DNA from: Bigelowiella natans CCMP2755
Taxonomy: Eukaryota > Cercozoa > Chlorarachniophyceae
Direction of reading: 5' to 3'
Assembly: GCA_000320545.1 (NCBI GenBank)
Contig: ADNK01003519.1
Span: forward strand, 5,001-40,995
DNA: 35,995 nt
The translations under genes were made by a program, and so were the position numbers. Below the pieces are notes generated by a model that saw only the letters and a list, made by a program, of their open reading frames with translations, was not told where the DNA came from and made no database searches. Shown here piece after piece: positions 1 to 9,961 of the stretch (position 1 is its first letter; every line of letters starts with the position of its first letter).

Positions 1-2
1 CA

Positions 3-138
3 GCTGCATCCGCAACTTGGGAGAAGGTAGCCGAGCCATCATCAGCTCTAGACGCTACTAATGATGCCCAAAGCTCGCTGAACTTAATGGCGGGTCCTTG
101 TGCCATGATAAAATCTTGGAATGGTAGCAGATCTCAAT

Positions 139-190
<52 letters not shown>

Positions 191-931
191 CGTTTTCCTT
201 ACATACAAATGTTCACCAAGGTATGTTATGAGATCGATTGTAGATTATCATTGAATTTCATAGCCATCTTTAAAGTTGACATTCAATCAGTTGAAGGGGC
301 CCACCCGGTATCAGAGAAGGAAATTGTAATCGGGGCAGGAGAAGGAACAACAGGAACGCATACTGTAGCAGAGCTTATCCATCAGTTTCATCCAGACAAA
401 AAACGGCCTGTGGTTCACTGGAATGATATTTATGGAAACTTCAAAGAGCATAGTCAGAAGTACAACGACACGATGCGAATGTGGAGGAAAGATTACTGGA
501 GCCTCATAACGATTAAGCCAGAAGACCTCCCCACCTACAACTTTACAATCTTAGAGAAGTATGCTGGCATGGCGGACTCGCCATTTCCACAACTGTTTCC
601 GTACATCTATCGTCAGTTTCCAAACGCAAAAGTTATTCTGAGCATCCGTGAGCCCTTTGAATGGGTGTCAAAGCGCATGAATCATGAAAAGTCTCCCATT
701 CCTTTCGCTGATATAACAATGGGTTCTCATAGCTCTGTAATTAACAAAGAAGTGCATGCTAACGTGCTCACCGTTAGAGCTCCCCCAGCCTCGAGTGCGC
801 TGTTGTTTAGCCTACATAATGCCCTTATTCGGTGCATGGTTCGCCCAGGAAAGCTGCTGGTTATCGATCTATTTAGGGAAGATTTTAAGGACATTAAGGC
901 TAGGGTCAAAAAGTTCCTACATGGAAACTGA
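3..931 (+). CDS. Sulfotransferase-like protein, 3' part of gene (two exons seen)
   Basis: The final exon (264-931) encodes a PAPS-dependent sulfotransferase-like fold. It has a 5'-phosphosulfate loop (IGAGEGTTGTHTV), a central FPNAKVILSIREPFEWVSKR segment that matches the 3'-phosphate-binding strand-helix (Arg and Ser), and a C-terminal segment LLVIDLFREDFKDIKARV typical of the last helix of this family. An upstream open segment (3-123) ends in a GT donor at phase 1. The acceptor TAG at 261-263 opens with two bases that complete the codon and continue exactly in the sulfotransferase frame, so I join 3-123 to 264-931. The intron between holds the (TC)n tract. The start lies left of the window, and the stop is the TGA at 929-931. 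The enzyme would move sulfate from PAPS to a carbohydrate or other acceptor, usually in the Golgi or secretory pathway; the substrate cannot be told. Family assignment is fairly sure, the first junction less so. Confidence 0.62.
143..187. repeat. (TC)n microsatellite
   Basis: An almost pure TC dinucleotide tract lies in the intron of the sulfotransferase-like gene, upstream of the acceptor at 263. It may double as an extended polypyrimidine tract. Confidence 0.95.
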
Positions 932-1695
932 TACAGCTAGACATAATGTTCACCCAGTTAATGCGAGCCGAAACCGTGAATTCGTTGCGTGCTTGGTCGT
1001 GCAGAGGGTGAATGGCATGTTTACAGACGAATGACCGCGATGAGAGCACGTATTGTCAATCTGCCTAGCCTAGTGGCTTTTCGATTGGAATGACGCGTCA
1101 CTTGGCTTAAGTTGGCCGACGTGAGGTGCACGCTAGCGCGTAGAATAATGCTTCAATAACTCCGCGCATGCATAGCATATGCATGCTACGCTAGCTACGG
1201 CTCTCTAACAAGGCGATCCAGCGATGCGTTAACTAATAATGAGATGATTTCAATTTATAAATAACACGATCTAGTGTTGTGTACATGCGCGATGAGCGTA
1301 CCGAGAGATCTAGACATGCTAGCATGGCATGGCTTTTTGCACCCTAGCTTGATTGTTCACTTTGGAGGCAAACTAGCAAGCTAGCAAGACTAGAAGAACC
1401 ACGCTCCGCGAGCCGCTCTATCTAGCGCTGATCCGACAAGTGAGCTAGCTAGCTAGTGAGGCCCAGAAACGTGCCGCACCGCACAAGCACGATCGTAGCC
1501 TAGCTAGCTGGTGTGTATACTCAAGACACTGTGTACATCTAGACATCTCTAAATCTACTTTCGCACGGATCACGCATTCCTCGCATCTAGGCATGTTCAA
1601 TTTCTGGTACATCAATCAAGCAATACAAAAGTAGCAACGACAGATTCTCTAACAACAATGCTGAGATTCCGCCTCCATACTCCGGTCCACTGCAT
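932..1695. other. Intergenic, CTAG-rich, no gene seen
   Basis: This spacer lies between the 3' ends of the convergent sulfotransferase-like and RPEL genes. I see no coding exon. It is unusually dense in CTAG and GCTAGC words between about 1120 and 1510, including runs of AGCTAGCTAG near 1440. Confidence 0.6.
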
Positions 1696-2326
1696 TCACG
1701 AATAACGCTCCACTAATTCAATCAACGCGAACTTGAAGTAGTCGATGTCCCCTTCCTGGTCAAAATCCTGTGGAAACAATGGCACAATGTCATTTTTTGC
1801 AGACTATCTAGCTATACTTGGAAAATGGCAAAATTCTAGATAAATAAGTATATTGTTTTGACTTGTTGCTCTTACGCATGATGGACATGTTCACTTTAGA
1901 CAACAAGGTAGAGTGTGCGTGTTAGGAGATGCGCGTGGAGATTACAACCTCGGCAATCTGTAAGACTTGAGGCTCTTGGTCGATGATCCAGTCTTTCAAC
2001 TTTGACTGTTATATTAATGATGATGATGAAAAGCATATATATCACTAGCTATATTCACATCATCAGCCTGCGTGTGGTACGTCTGCTTTATGTAGCTGGC
2101 ACTCTCCCCTACATTACCTCCGGAATTTCAAATCAAAGCTTAAAAAAAGGAATGCCAGGGGGAAATGACATTTCGAGCAGCCAAGATCTGGGTTTCGATC
2201 TCAATTAATGCTTTCGTCGTTGTTGAACACCGCCAGCAGCACTACACCACAAAACTCACCTTGGAATCTCTTGAGATCTCTCCTGTCTGGGCCAATGCGG
2301 CAACGAACTGCAATTTGAGGAACGTG

Positions 2327-2369
<43 letters not shown>

Positions 2370-2728
2370 AAGGGGCAAATAGGAGTTTGGGAGGGAAACC
2401 TTGCCGGGGAAGTGCATTATGATGGCGCAGGAGATACGTGTCTACTTACACGTACAACGCATAAGAAATATGGATGTGTATAACCTTGAGTAGAATTCGT
2501 GTGAGATGGAATTGCTTCGATTTCCTCTGATAAATGGGCTCCTCTTCCTCCTCTTCCTCCTCCTCCTCATATTCGCCATCATCATCGTCGTAGTCATCAT
2601 CAGCAACACCTGCACGCAACACCAGCCAACAAGCTATTCAGCATTTCCTGCTCGGTATAGGCTCTCCCACTTGCGCAAACGCGAGATGCAAAGCAACTAC
2701 CCGTGCGAGTGCGTGTAGACGGTAAGAT

Positions 2729-2779
<51 letters not shown>

Positions 2780-5362
2780 TGGAAAGATGGAGGGGGAGGA
2801 GGAGGATGAAGAGAAGGTGCGAGGGGGTTTCCCTTTGTTTTAAAGTGTTTGGCTTGCTTTCTGGAAGGATTTGAAGGGAAATAATGTCCTTTGAGGTTGG
2901 ATCCGCATACTTCTTTCTTCTAGGTGCCGATTCAAGCACCCAACACGCAAGCGAATACAGACCTCTATATTTATAATCCTTTTCATCTTCCCCATCGTCG
3001 TCCTCCTCTGCCATAGCCTGATGGATCAAAGCCAATTCAAAGTTACAGACTGCAGCAGCAGCTGCTACATGAGTAAATATCTTTCTCTCTCTCTCTCTCC
3101 CTCTCTCCTTCCCTCTTACACACCCAAACCAGCCTACCCCTCCACACCCTCCCTCATAAACACACAATGAGAAAGAGAGAGGGGGGGGGGGGGGAAGGAG
3201 AAAGCGCACAAAGAGAAACAGACAAATGCAATCTTAGAGAAATATATATTGACATTGCCCATTCCGACCAACATTGTCATCATCATCATCATCATCATCA
3301 TCCTCATCAGTGTCATTCTCTACTTTGAAGTATTCAGAGTAGTTTGCCGGGTTAATGATGCCGCGGTTCGAAAGCTCCTGCAATCATCCACGTATTGGCG
3401 CATTTATTTAAGTTCCACGTTTCCAGCAAACAGCAGATATGCCGTTGGGTTTCACATGTTTTTGGTCTGTTTACCTCGATCGATTTCCTATTCGCGAAGC
3501 TGTAATGAAAGTTGGAGCGCTTCAAGTTAAATTCCAGCTTCTTCGACGCGGCCTGTAGTGGGATTGAGATTGGGTGATGGGTGGGGGTGGTAAGGAAGAA
3601 TAAGAAGCAACCCCGCGCGCTCTGGCCACTATTCTCTCTAAGATACAGCAGAGAGAATATGGAGGCGGAGCGCTATGCATTATGCAAGTATCTATCATCC
3701 TTTATCTTGAGGCTGTCGGCGTACACGCCTCCTCTCTCAACAATGAACAAGAACCCGTGCAGTGTACCTGTAGGGCAGGGGCGATTTTTGTCTTCTCCAG
3801 AATCCCTTGGTTTTCCAATTCCTTCTTGTCTTGCCTACAATGTGTGTGTGTGTGTGTGTTGTGTGGGTTTGGTGGGGGGGGGGGAATGGGGAGGGGGTGG
3901 AGGGGTGTTCAGGTAGGAGGATGCAAAATTTGGAGGCTCGAACCAGCGATACGCTACACGCTTTTGGGAAGGGAGGAGTTTGCATTGTTGTTGTTGTTGT
4001 TGTTGTTGCATTGTTGTTGCTGTTGTTGATATGGGGTTGAATGACCTCCTTTCTAGCAAGTGGCCTACTTTGTCTGTTCTTCGGCAGTGCTCGAGCTTCT
4101 TTGCGACAGCCTGCAAGTTGTTGGTATCAAACCGTTATTTGCCGTCGTTCTTGATAGGGAGCACCATTCGCAAGTGCAGGAAGAGGGGAGGGGGCGGAGG
4201 GGGGGGGGGGGGGGGCAGGAAGAGAGGCCGCAGTGTTGCGTTTAGAACACCCCCAAAACAATCCCAAATTGAAAAAGATGGACTTCGAGACCGACCGACA
4301 CGAAAAATGTCCCAATACCTTCACTTTGGAAGAGATTCTGGGGTTGACAATGCCCGCGTCCACGAGCTCCTCGGGTGTCGGGCCTATTCACGGAAATGTA
4401 GAACGAAATTCAGACTTTATGCGAGAATGGCCTACATTAGCACTTACGCGTTGCCAGGAGCTTTCCGAGCTTATTCTTTGTCATTTCCCGCTCCAACTTC
4501 TTGCTCACGGCACGGAGAGCCGGGGCAACGTTTTGTGCTGATTAAAGCCACGAAGATTCGAGTGAGGCGGGAGTGTGGAAACATGATTCTCGGAGACTTG
4601 ACTAGCGGGGGGATACATTGCTTATTACCTGGGACCAAGCTTTCATTCTTCTTTGCATCTGCGATCCTCTTCGCTCTCTGGGAGAAATCGGTTAGAAAAT
4701 AAAGCCTGAGTTTTCCCTGGCATTCACGCTGCATATTTTGAATATATCTGGGCATTCTTCCCTACCCCTTCGAGCTCGCGGTTCAGAGCGTCCGACTTCA
4801 ACTTAAACTCCAGCTGAAGTTAGAGTGAGGTCATGAACGGTTTTCATCAGAATGAATGAGCAACGCTTATACCTTTTTTGCCGCCCCTTGTAAAGCAGGT
4901 GCAAGCTTCTCGCTCACTCCGCATTCTGCGCGTGTTAGTACAGCAACGTCTCAGGGCACAATACCCAACCCAACGCTTTCACATATGTACTCAGCAGCCT
5001 GGAAGCAGCATACCTTTTTCGATTTCATCCTTACTAGGACGATTATCTATTTTCTGGTTGAGTTTCTTCTCTAGATTCGCTTTCTCAAGAGCGCTGATCG
5101 CGCCGGCGAGCTTTCCGCCTTCGGTGTTAGTTAGAGTACGTGAGGGGACAACATTGGCAAAGCTTCCTGCTTTTAGTTCTTGGAGGTGAAATGTACCTTT
5201 CTTCAAGATATTCTTCTCTTGCACCTCGACTTTACTCGGCCGCTTTGCTAATTTTTTTTGCAGCGTCTCCTTGACATCTTTTTTGGTAGATTTTACGTCC
5301 TCATTGCCCTTACTTTGTCCCTTTTGCTTATCCCCGTCGGTCTTCTGATCCCCTTCGGGCAT
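1696..5362 (-). CDS. Multi-RPEL-repeat protein with acidic linker, 15 exons, 424 aa
   Basis: Exons, from the ATG at 5362: 5362-5014, 4925-4873, 4813-4766, 4677-4629, 4537-4448, 4383-4319, 4110-4046, 3834-3768, 3552-3475, 3377-3324, 3017-2963, 2609-2485, 2307-2260, 2005-1949, 1767-1696. All junctions are GT-AG, all phases close, and the sum is 425 codons including the stop. The protein starts with a Lys/Asp/Gln-rich 30 aa. It then carries RPEL motifs with the key Arg at residues 41 (KLAKRPSKVEV..NIL), 108 (RPSKDEIEKECGV), 197 (RPTPEELVDAGIV), 240 (RQDKKELENQGIL) and 284 (RKSIEELSNRGII), plus a degenerate copy at about 140-166. Several copies are linked by an APALQAAxKKLE-like helix. Residues 307-350 are very acidic, and the last 75 aa form a compact domain ending LVERYS. 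RPEL motifs bind G-actin in the MRTF and Phactr families, so an actin-sensing role is inferred. There is no SAP domain or PP1-binding tail. Confidence 0.8.
2329..2367. repeat. (TA)n microsatellite
   Basis: A pure AT/TA tract inside the RPEL gene, in the intron between the exons at 2609-2485 and 2307-2260. Confidence 0.95.
2740..2772. repeat. (GA)n microsatellite
   Basis: A GA tract preceded by GATA units inside an RPEL-gene intron. On the coding strand it reads as a pyrimidine (TC) tract. Confidence 0.95.
3278..3302. repeat. (CAT)n microsatellite
   Basis: A trinucleotide tract in the intron of the RPEL gene between the exons at 3377-3324 and 3017-2963. A run of twelve or more G lies nearby at about 3181-3194. 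Confidence 0.9.
3841..3860. repeat. (TG)n microsatellite
   Basis: A TG tract directly beside the acceptor of the RPEL-gene exon 3834-3768. On the coding strand it is (CA)n. It is followed on the + strand by a run of ten G. Confidence 0.9.
3985..4029. repeat. (GTT)n microsatellite
   Basis: A trinucleotide tract in the RPEL-gene intron just after the exon 4110-4046 donor. It creates spurious poly-Cys, poly-Val and poly-Gln reading frames that are not genes. Confidence 0.9.
4199..4215. repeat. Poly-G tract
   Basis: A long run of G on the + strand (poly-C on the coding strand) inside an RPEL-gene intron, upstream of the exon 4110-4046. Confidence 0.9.
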
Positions 5363-5978
5363 ATTTCAGTGTCCGTTGATCGTATGGACTGTGTGTAAAG
5401 AAAAGTTTTAGAATAATACTAGCGGTGATGGATGCACCGCCATTTTGGTGATGTTGTCATGGCAAACATTTACAATTGTAAGGTCTACTATTTTTCCTCT
5501 CATATATCGATGTGTGGTGATTCGCTCCATTCCAATCAAAACCCTTCCCCAACCCGGCCTATCTCCCGCGCAAACGGCCGACCGGGTGACAGTTAGATTT
5601 GTAAGACCACTGATCGTAACTGAGACAAAATGAAATAACTCGAACATAGGCCATTTTTCACAAGCGTCTTCAAATTTCTCTGACACTCTGGTATAAACGG
5701 AGTTGAAGATTCCTCTGTGCATGTGATCAGGGGGCGCTTTTCTGGAAGAAATACCCTTGATCTTTCCCCAGTCGTTCTTGAAGTTTTTCGAGAAGAGATG
5801 CTACGATATTCTCGGGTTAGTTTGCGTGCCGATTTCCAACATTTTTAGGCAAAATATTGCACGAAGTATATCTGATTCCAGAAAAGACGCATCGCTGAAT
5901 ACGTCATCGCACCCTTTCCCCCCCCCCGCCTCCCGCGTCCGTGGCAGCCAAATCGGGCGACGTTAAGACTGTGAGGCT
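5363..5978. promoter_or_regulatory. Divergent intergenic/promoter region between RPEL gene and COG6
   Basis: This stretch of about 616 bp separates the start codons of two divergently transcribed genes, so it should hold both promoters. I see no clear TATA box. A run of nine or ten C lies near 5920. A 104-codon frame on the minus strand (5408-5722) is open, but nothing in it is recognised and its status is unclear. Confidence 0.5.
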
Positions 5979-8900
5979 ATGTCCGCTGCCACGCAAGGGC
6001 TAACTCAGAAAGTCAACCGGCTGCTGAGCTCTAATGTATCCATCGCATCGGCGGGGATGGTCAGCTGCCTCAATGGAGTGTAAGTGCACACCATTTTCAC
6101 CCTCTTTTCATGCTTTAAAGATTGCATGGACCCAGGTCGGAGTTCGTACCAAAGGGAGGGAACACTCTTGCTGCCCGCAGGCAGCTACAGCATCAGCTAG
6201 AAGCAAAGGACCTACAGCACTGCAAAGAGCTTCTCGAGCGCTTCTCACCAGTGAGCAAAGTCTTTGAGGCAACAGGTCCATTTCTGAGCATGAGCAGAAT
6301 AAGGGGAAAGAGAGGGAGAGGGGGAGGCGGGTGCTGTAGTCATAATCTCCACACAATCACAAATGCTTCACTTCCATCGCCTTTCGGCGCCCAAATATCA
6401 AACGAGGACGTCGTGCTAACAATTAGAGCGAATATTGGACGATTTAAATGCAACCGTAGAAGCTGCGAGTGAGAGGGTTAAAGCGGCGAGGAAGAGCTCA
6501 GGGTCTCTCGTCGAGCGCGCGTCAAAGCTTGAGGAGGAGAAGAAGATCATACAATCCAAGTCGAAGGTGGTGAACAAGCTGCTTAGCCAATTTCAGCTCC
6601 AGGCGCACCACAGCAAGGCTCTTGAAAGCAACGAAGTGGACGAAAACATGCTCGACGCTATAGAGAGGATCAACGAGATACGAGACAATTTGCCATGTCC
6701 TTCTTGGTAATCCACACACACACGCACACGCACACTGGATTCTTTGTGACATTCCTTCCTGAATGCCACACCATCGCCAAATTGCAGAAAGCTACCAGCG
6801 CGTCGGATTGGACATGATTGAGAGCCTCGCCAAGCGGCAGGAAAGAGCGTACCGCGTCCTGTTCCATTGGACCCAAAAGCATGTTCAAAGCATTGCGGAG
6901 AACACCGGAGGGGCTCTAAATCCCATATTCACCCGAGGTCTGCTTGTCTTTCCCCCCTCTCCAAGACGCATGTTTTGATAAATAATATGGGAACGATTGC
7001 AGGTCTTGAGCTTCTAAAGCAGCGGCCGGCCTATTTCTCACACTGCCTCGATATGGTTGAACCCGACTGGGAATGGGAGGAGAGTATGCACGAGGAAGGG
7101 GGTGGGGGAAGGAGGGGGGGGGAAGGGTAAATATGATAATGATTCTTTCCTGACGAAGCCGTCCTGCTCACATCTCTGTTATCAAACAACAGGTAGCAAA
7201 TGCGAGGCGCATCGTGATGATAAAGAGGTTCATAGCAGCTCTATGCCGGGGAGGGCCGAACGGGCAGCCCAGGCCAATCGAAATACATGCCGGGGACCCC
7301 ATTCGTTACGTCTCTGATATGCTCGCATGGGTGCATCAGGCTGTCGCAATGGAGAGGGAATTCCTGCTCTCACTCATAACAACGACAGCGTCAGATGGCC
7401 AGAGGGCGACGATGCCCAGACAAGGGCATGCGGAGAACCTGGATTCGAAGAGGAGGGGCAACGCAACAGAGAAGGAGGAGGTGGGAGGGGGGGGGGGGGG
7501 GGACGTGAAAAGCGAAAGGGAAAAGGAGGAGGACCAGCAAGCGCAGCTCATAAGTTCTGTCAGCCGTGTGTTGGAGGGGCTTGCGAGGCCTCTCAGCGTC
7601 CGCGTGGAACAGAGCCTTGTCTTCCAGCCGAGCACCGTGCTCTCCTACAACTTGCGCTCTACAATAGACTTTTACTACCGAACGCTGCGGCCGCTGGTAG
7701 TCCCCACGGGGGTGTTTGCGAAGGCGGTGCAAGCCTTGGTGGAGAAGGCGCAAGCCACTTTTGAGAAGCTCGTCGAGACGCAGATAAAGCAGCTCTCCGA
7801 AGCCGCCGCGCCGTACACAAACGACCTGTCCCCCCCCGAGGCCATCCAGACCGTCCTTGACCAAGTGTCTAGTCTGGTGAAGGTGGGAGCCGATGCAATG
7901 ATGATGATTATGATTATGGATGAATGGCAAACTAATAGCGATTGGTTTTAATGGTCGTGGCAATGACGACGACGACGACGACGACGACGATGATGATGAT
8001 GATGATAATAGTAAAAGATTTCATCATCATCATCATCATCATCGTCGTCGTCGTCGTCGTCATCATCGTTGCCATTACCACCATCATTGTATCGTTTGTG
8101 TTGTGTGTTTGTGCCGTGTGTGCGTGCCAAACTGGCGGCGAAACACACCAAAGCTTTCACCTGCTGCCGTGTTGCGCTGTACCGGGGAAACAGACGGAAC
8201 AATAATTGTTTATTGCACCCTATGCCTAAACATGACAGCGCGATTTTGCCGACCCAAAACCGATGCTTTCAAAGCTGCGCTTTGCAGTTGATCGTTGACG
8301 ATTGACGATATTGCACAGGTCCACGAAGGATGCCTCGTCCCTGCGGAGCACAAAGACCACGCTTTCATCCCCATTCTAGAAAAGCTCGTGGCTGCGATTC
8401 GCAAGGGCGCCGAAGCTAGCGCAGAGGGTCGGATAATATGAAATCGTAGCAGCGAGCATCTAAGGACAATTACCTGCATTTTATCTTTTTAAAAAGCCTT
8501 CTCTTGACCATGCTTGACCCCCCCCCCATGCTTATGTTGTTCGTGTTCGAATTATTCCACCAAGTTTTTGTGATGGTGGAGGGATATTCACGATAGAAAA
8601 GTGGCTAATAAATATATTTGTGCCCCCTCCCCCCCCCACCCTCTGGATCGTGTTTCCCTCACCCTCACACAGGCCTAGATGGGGCGAATAGATCCGTGTT
8701 TCAGCTAAACATCCTCTGTGCCCTGGAGATGGCCTTACAATCGCCTGAGCCCCGCATTCGAGACTCACGGAGCAAGATTTCCGCAGAGATAAAGGCGAAG
8801 CTCGGCGGCCTCGTGCGCACACAGGCCGACGCGTTTTTGGAGAAATCTGGGCTGCGGAACATATATCGGGCGGCATCAGAGGCCAGAGACAAGAAGATCA

Positions 8901-9276
8901 AGCTGAGCGAAGTCAAAGGTAGATGCGGTTCTCAATGATCATGGCATCGAGGATGATGATGATGATGATAATGATGATGATCAAAATAGGTACCCAAATG
9001 GCGACGGTATCGAAGGCGTCACTGCAAAAGGAGCTCGGGCGCTTCTACACATACTTGGTGGGAATCAGCACTCTCCTCACCCCGGAGATAGACAGGGTGG
9101 GCGACCCTTGGATTCGAGTCACCACACGGGAAGGTGTTGGGCTCATCGTTTCGGAGTCGTATAAAATCGTCCATAGTGTCATATCAGATCCGAGTCTTAG
9201 CGGCCTGGGAGAAGGGGAGGCTGCTGTGATCCTGCGGCACACTCCAGAGCATGTGAAAACATTATTGGACCTGTGA
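5979..9276 (+). CDS. COG6: Conserved oligomeric Golgi complex subunit 6, 9 exons, 683 aa
   Basis: Exons: 5979-6079, 6136-6275, 6427-6706, 6792-6937, 7003-7055, 7193-7882, 8319-8427, 8673-8918, 8990-9276. The phases close and the sum is 684 codons including the stop, close to the 657 aa I recall for human COG6. The order of recognisable blocks follows the family. There is an N-terminal coiled coil, with NAT...KAARKSSGSLVERASKLEEE, then SKVVNKLLSQFQL and GLDMIESLAKRQERAYRVLFHW. The diagnostic ARRIVMIKRFIAALCRGGP, PRPIEIHAGDPIRYVSDML and AWVHQAVAMEREFL follow, and the C-terminus is HTPEHVKTLLDL. COG6 is a lobe-B subunit of the COG tether that guides retrograde vesicles within the Golgi. A lineage-specific Gly/Lys/Glu insert containing a run of 16 G (7487-7502) sits in exon 6; it could instead be a 57-bp intron (7481-7537), which would keep the frame. 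The acceptor of exon 4 is the least certain junction. Confidence 0.93.
7964..8068. repeat. Compound inverted trinucleotide repeat (GAC)n(GAT)n...(ATC)n(GTC)n
   Basis: Located in COG6 intron 6 (7883-8318). The left arm is GAC units followed by GAT units; after a short A-rich spacer, the right arm is ATC units followed by GTC units. The right arm is the reverse complement of the left, so the tract can fold into one long hairpin in DNA or in the pre-mRNA. Confidence 0.9.
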
Positions 9277-9961
9277 TTATATGGCGGTCGTCGGATCTTA
9301 GAATTTTGTTGGGTACGATAACAGGGCCAATGAACATTAACCATATTTGTCGTGCGACGACGGTACTGATTTTGCACTGAGGCGGTTGTGATGCGCTTAT
9401 ATGTTGTTGTATCGGGCGGCTAAAATAATAATGTCAGCCGCTGCTTGATCCATAGAACACGTGCCTATCTTTTATCTTGCGCGCGATGACATGCATGCGC
9501 GCGGATTTTGCCCGATCGAGGGCTGTCACGCACGCATTTATGTGCCGCGGCGGCCAGCACACGCTGCACGGCTGTTCGCCGAGCAATAGATAGAGAGATG
9601 ACAAATGTAGTGAGTAATTACTACTACGTGTGTACACAGAATAATAGAATAGTCATTACTTATTTATATTGGCGCTATTTAGCTATCATGCTAAGCACAC
9701 GTTCAATGGCTATCCTAATGGAGCTGTGCAAAGCGATAAGCATATCGTCATGTAAGTGTATGATTTAGTTATTTGAGCACTATGTGCACAGTTATCATCA
9801 TAGATATCTAGACGATTCCTGCAATGCCATAAACGTTGGCGTTATGCGCATACATAAATACAAGAAAATGTCTGAAGGGTTGCATGCATTATCTTCGCAG
9901 TTTATGTTACTAGTCATCATCGCTCAGCCTGTTTTTCGCGCTGTACACCTTCCCCCCCACA
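9277..9961. other. Intergenic between convergent 3' ends
   Basis: The 3' flanks of COG6 (+) and the glycosidase-like gene (-). No exon is seen. It holds a 33-bp segment (9702-9734) that recurs with four mismatches at 14945-14977, beyond the NELF-C/D stop. Confidence 0.6.

Noticed and set aside
2697-2949. The segment PTSKDIISLQILPESKP read as another RPEL repeat
   Set aside because: Resembles the motif, but no splice junction brings it in with the right phase; the exon 3017-2963 joins cleanly to 2609-2485 instead.
3835-4116. Poly-Gln, poly-Cys and poly-Val frames
   Set aside because: They come from the (GTT)n and (TG)n tracts inside RPEL-gene introns; the true exons here are 3834-3768 and 4110-4046.
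5408-5722. A 104-codon minus-strand frame between the RPEL gene and COG6
   Set aside because: No family signature, and it lies in the divergent promoter region. It could be an upstream exon but I cannot support it.
7336-7963. Long antisense frames opposite COG6 exon 6
   Set aside because: Shadows of a well-recognised gene; no family signature of their own.
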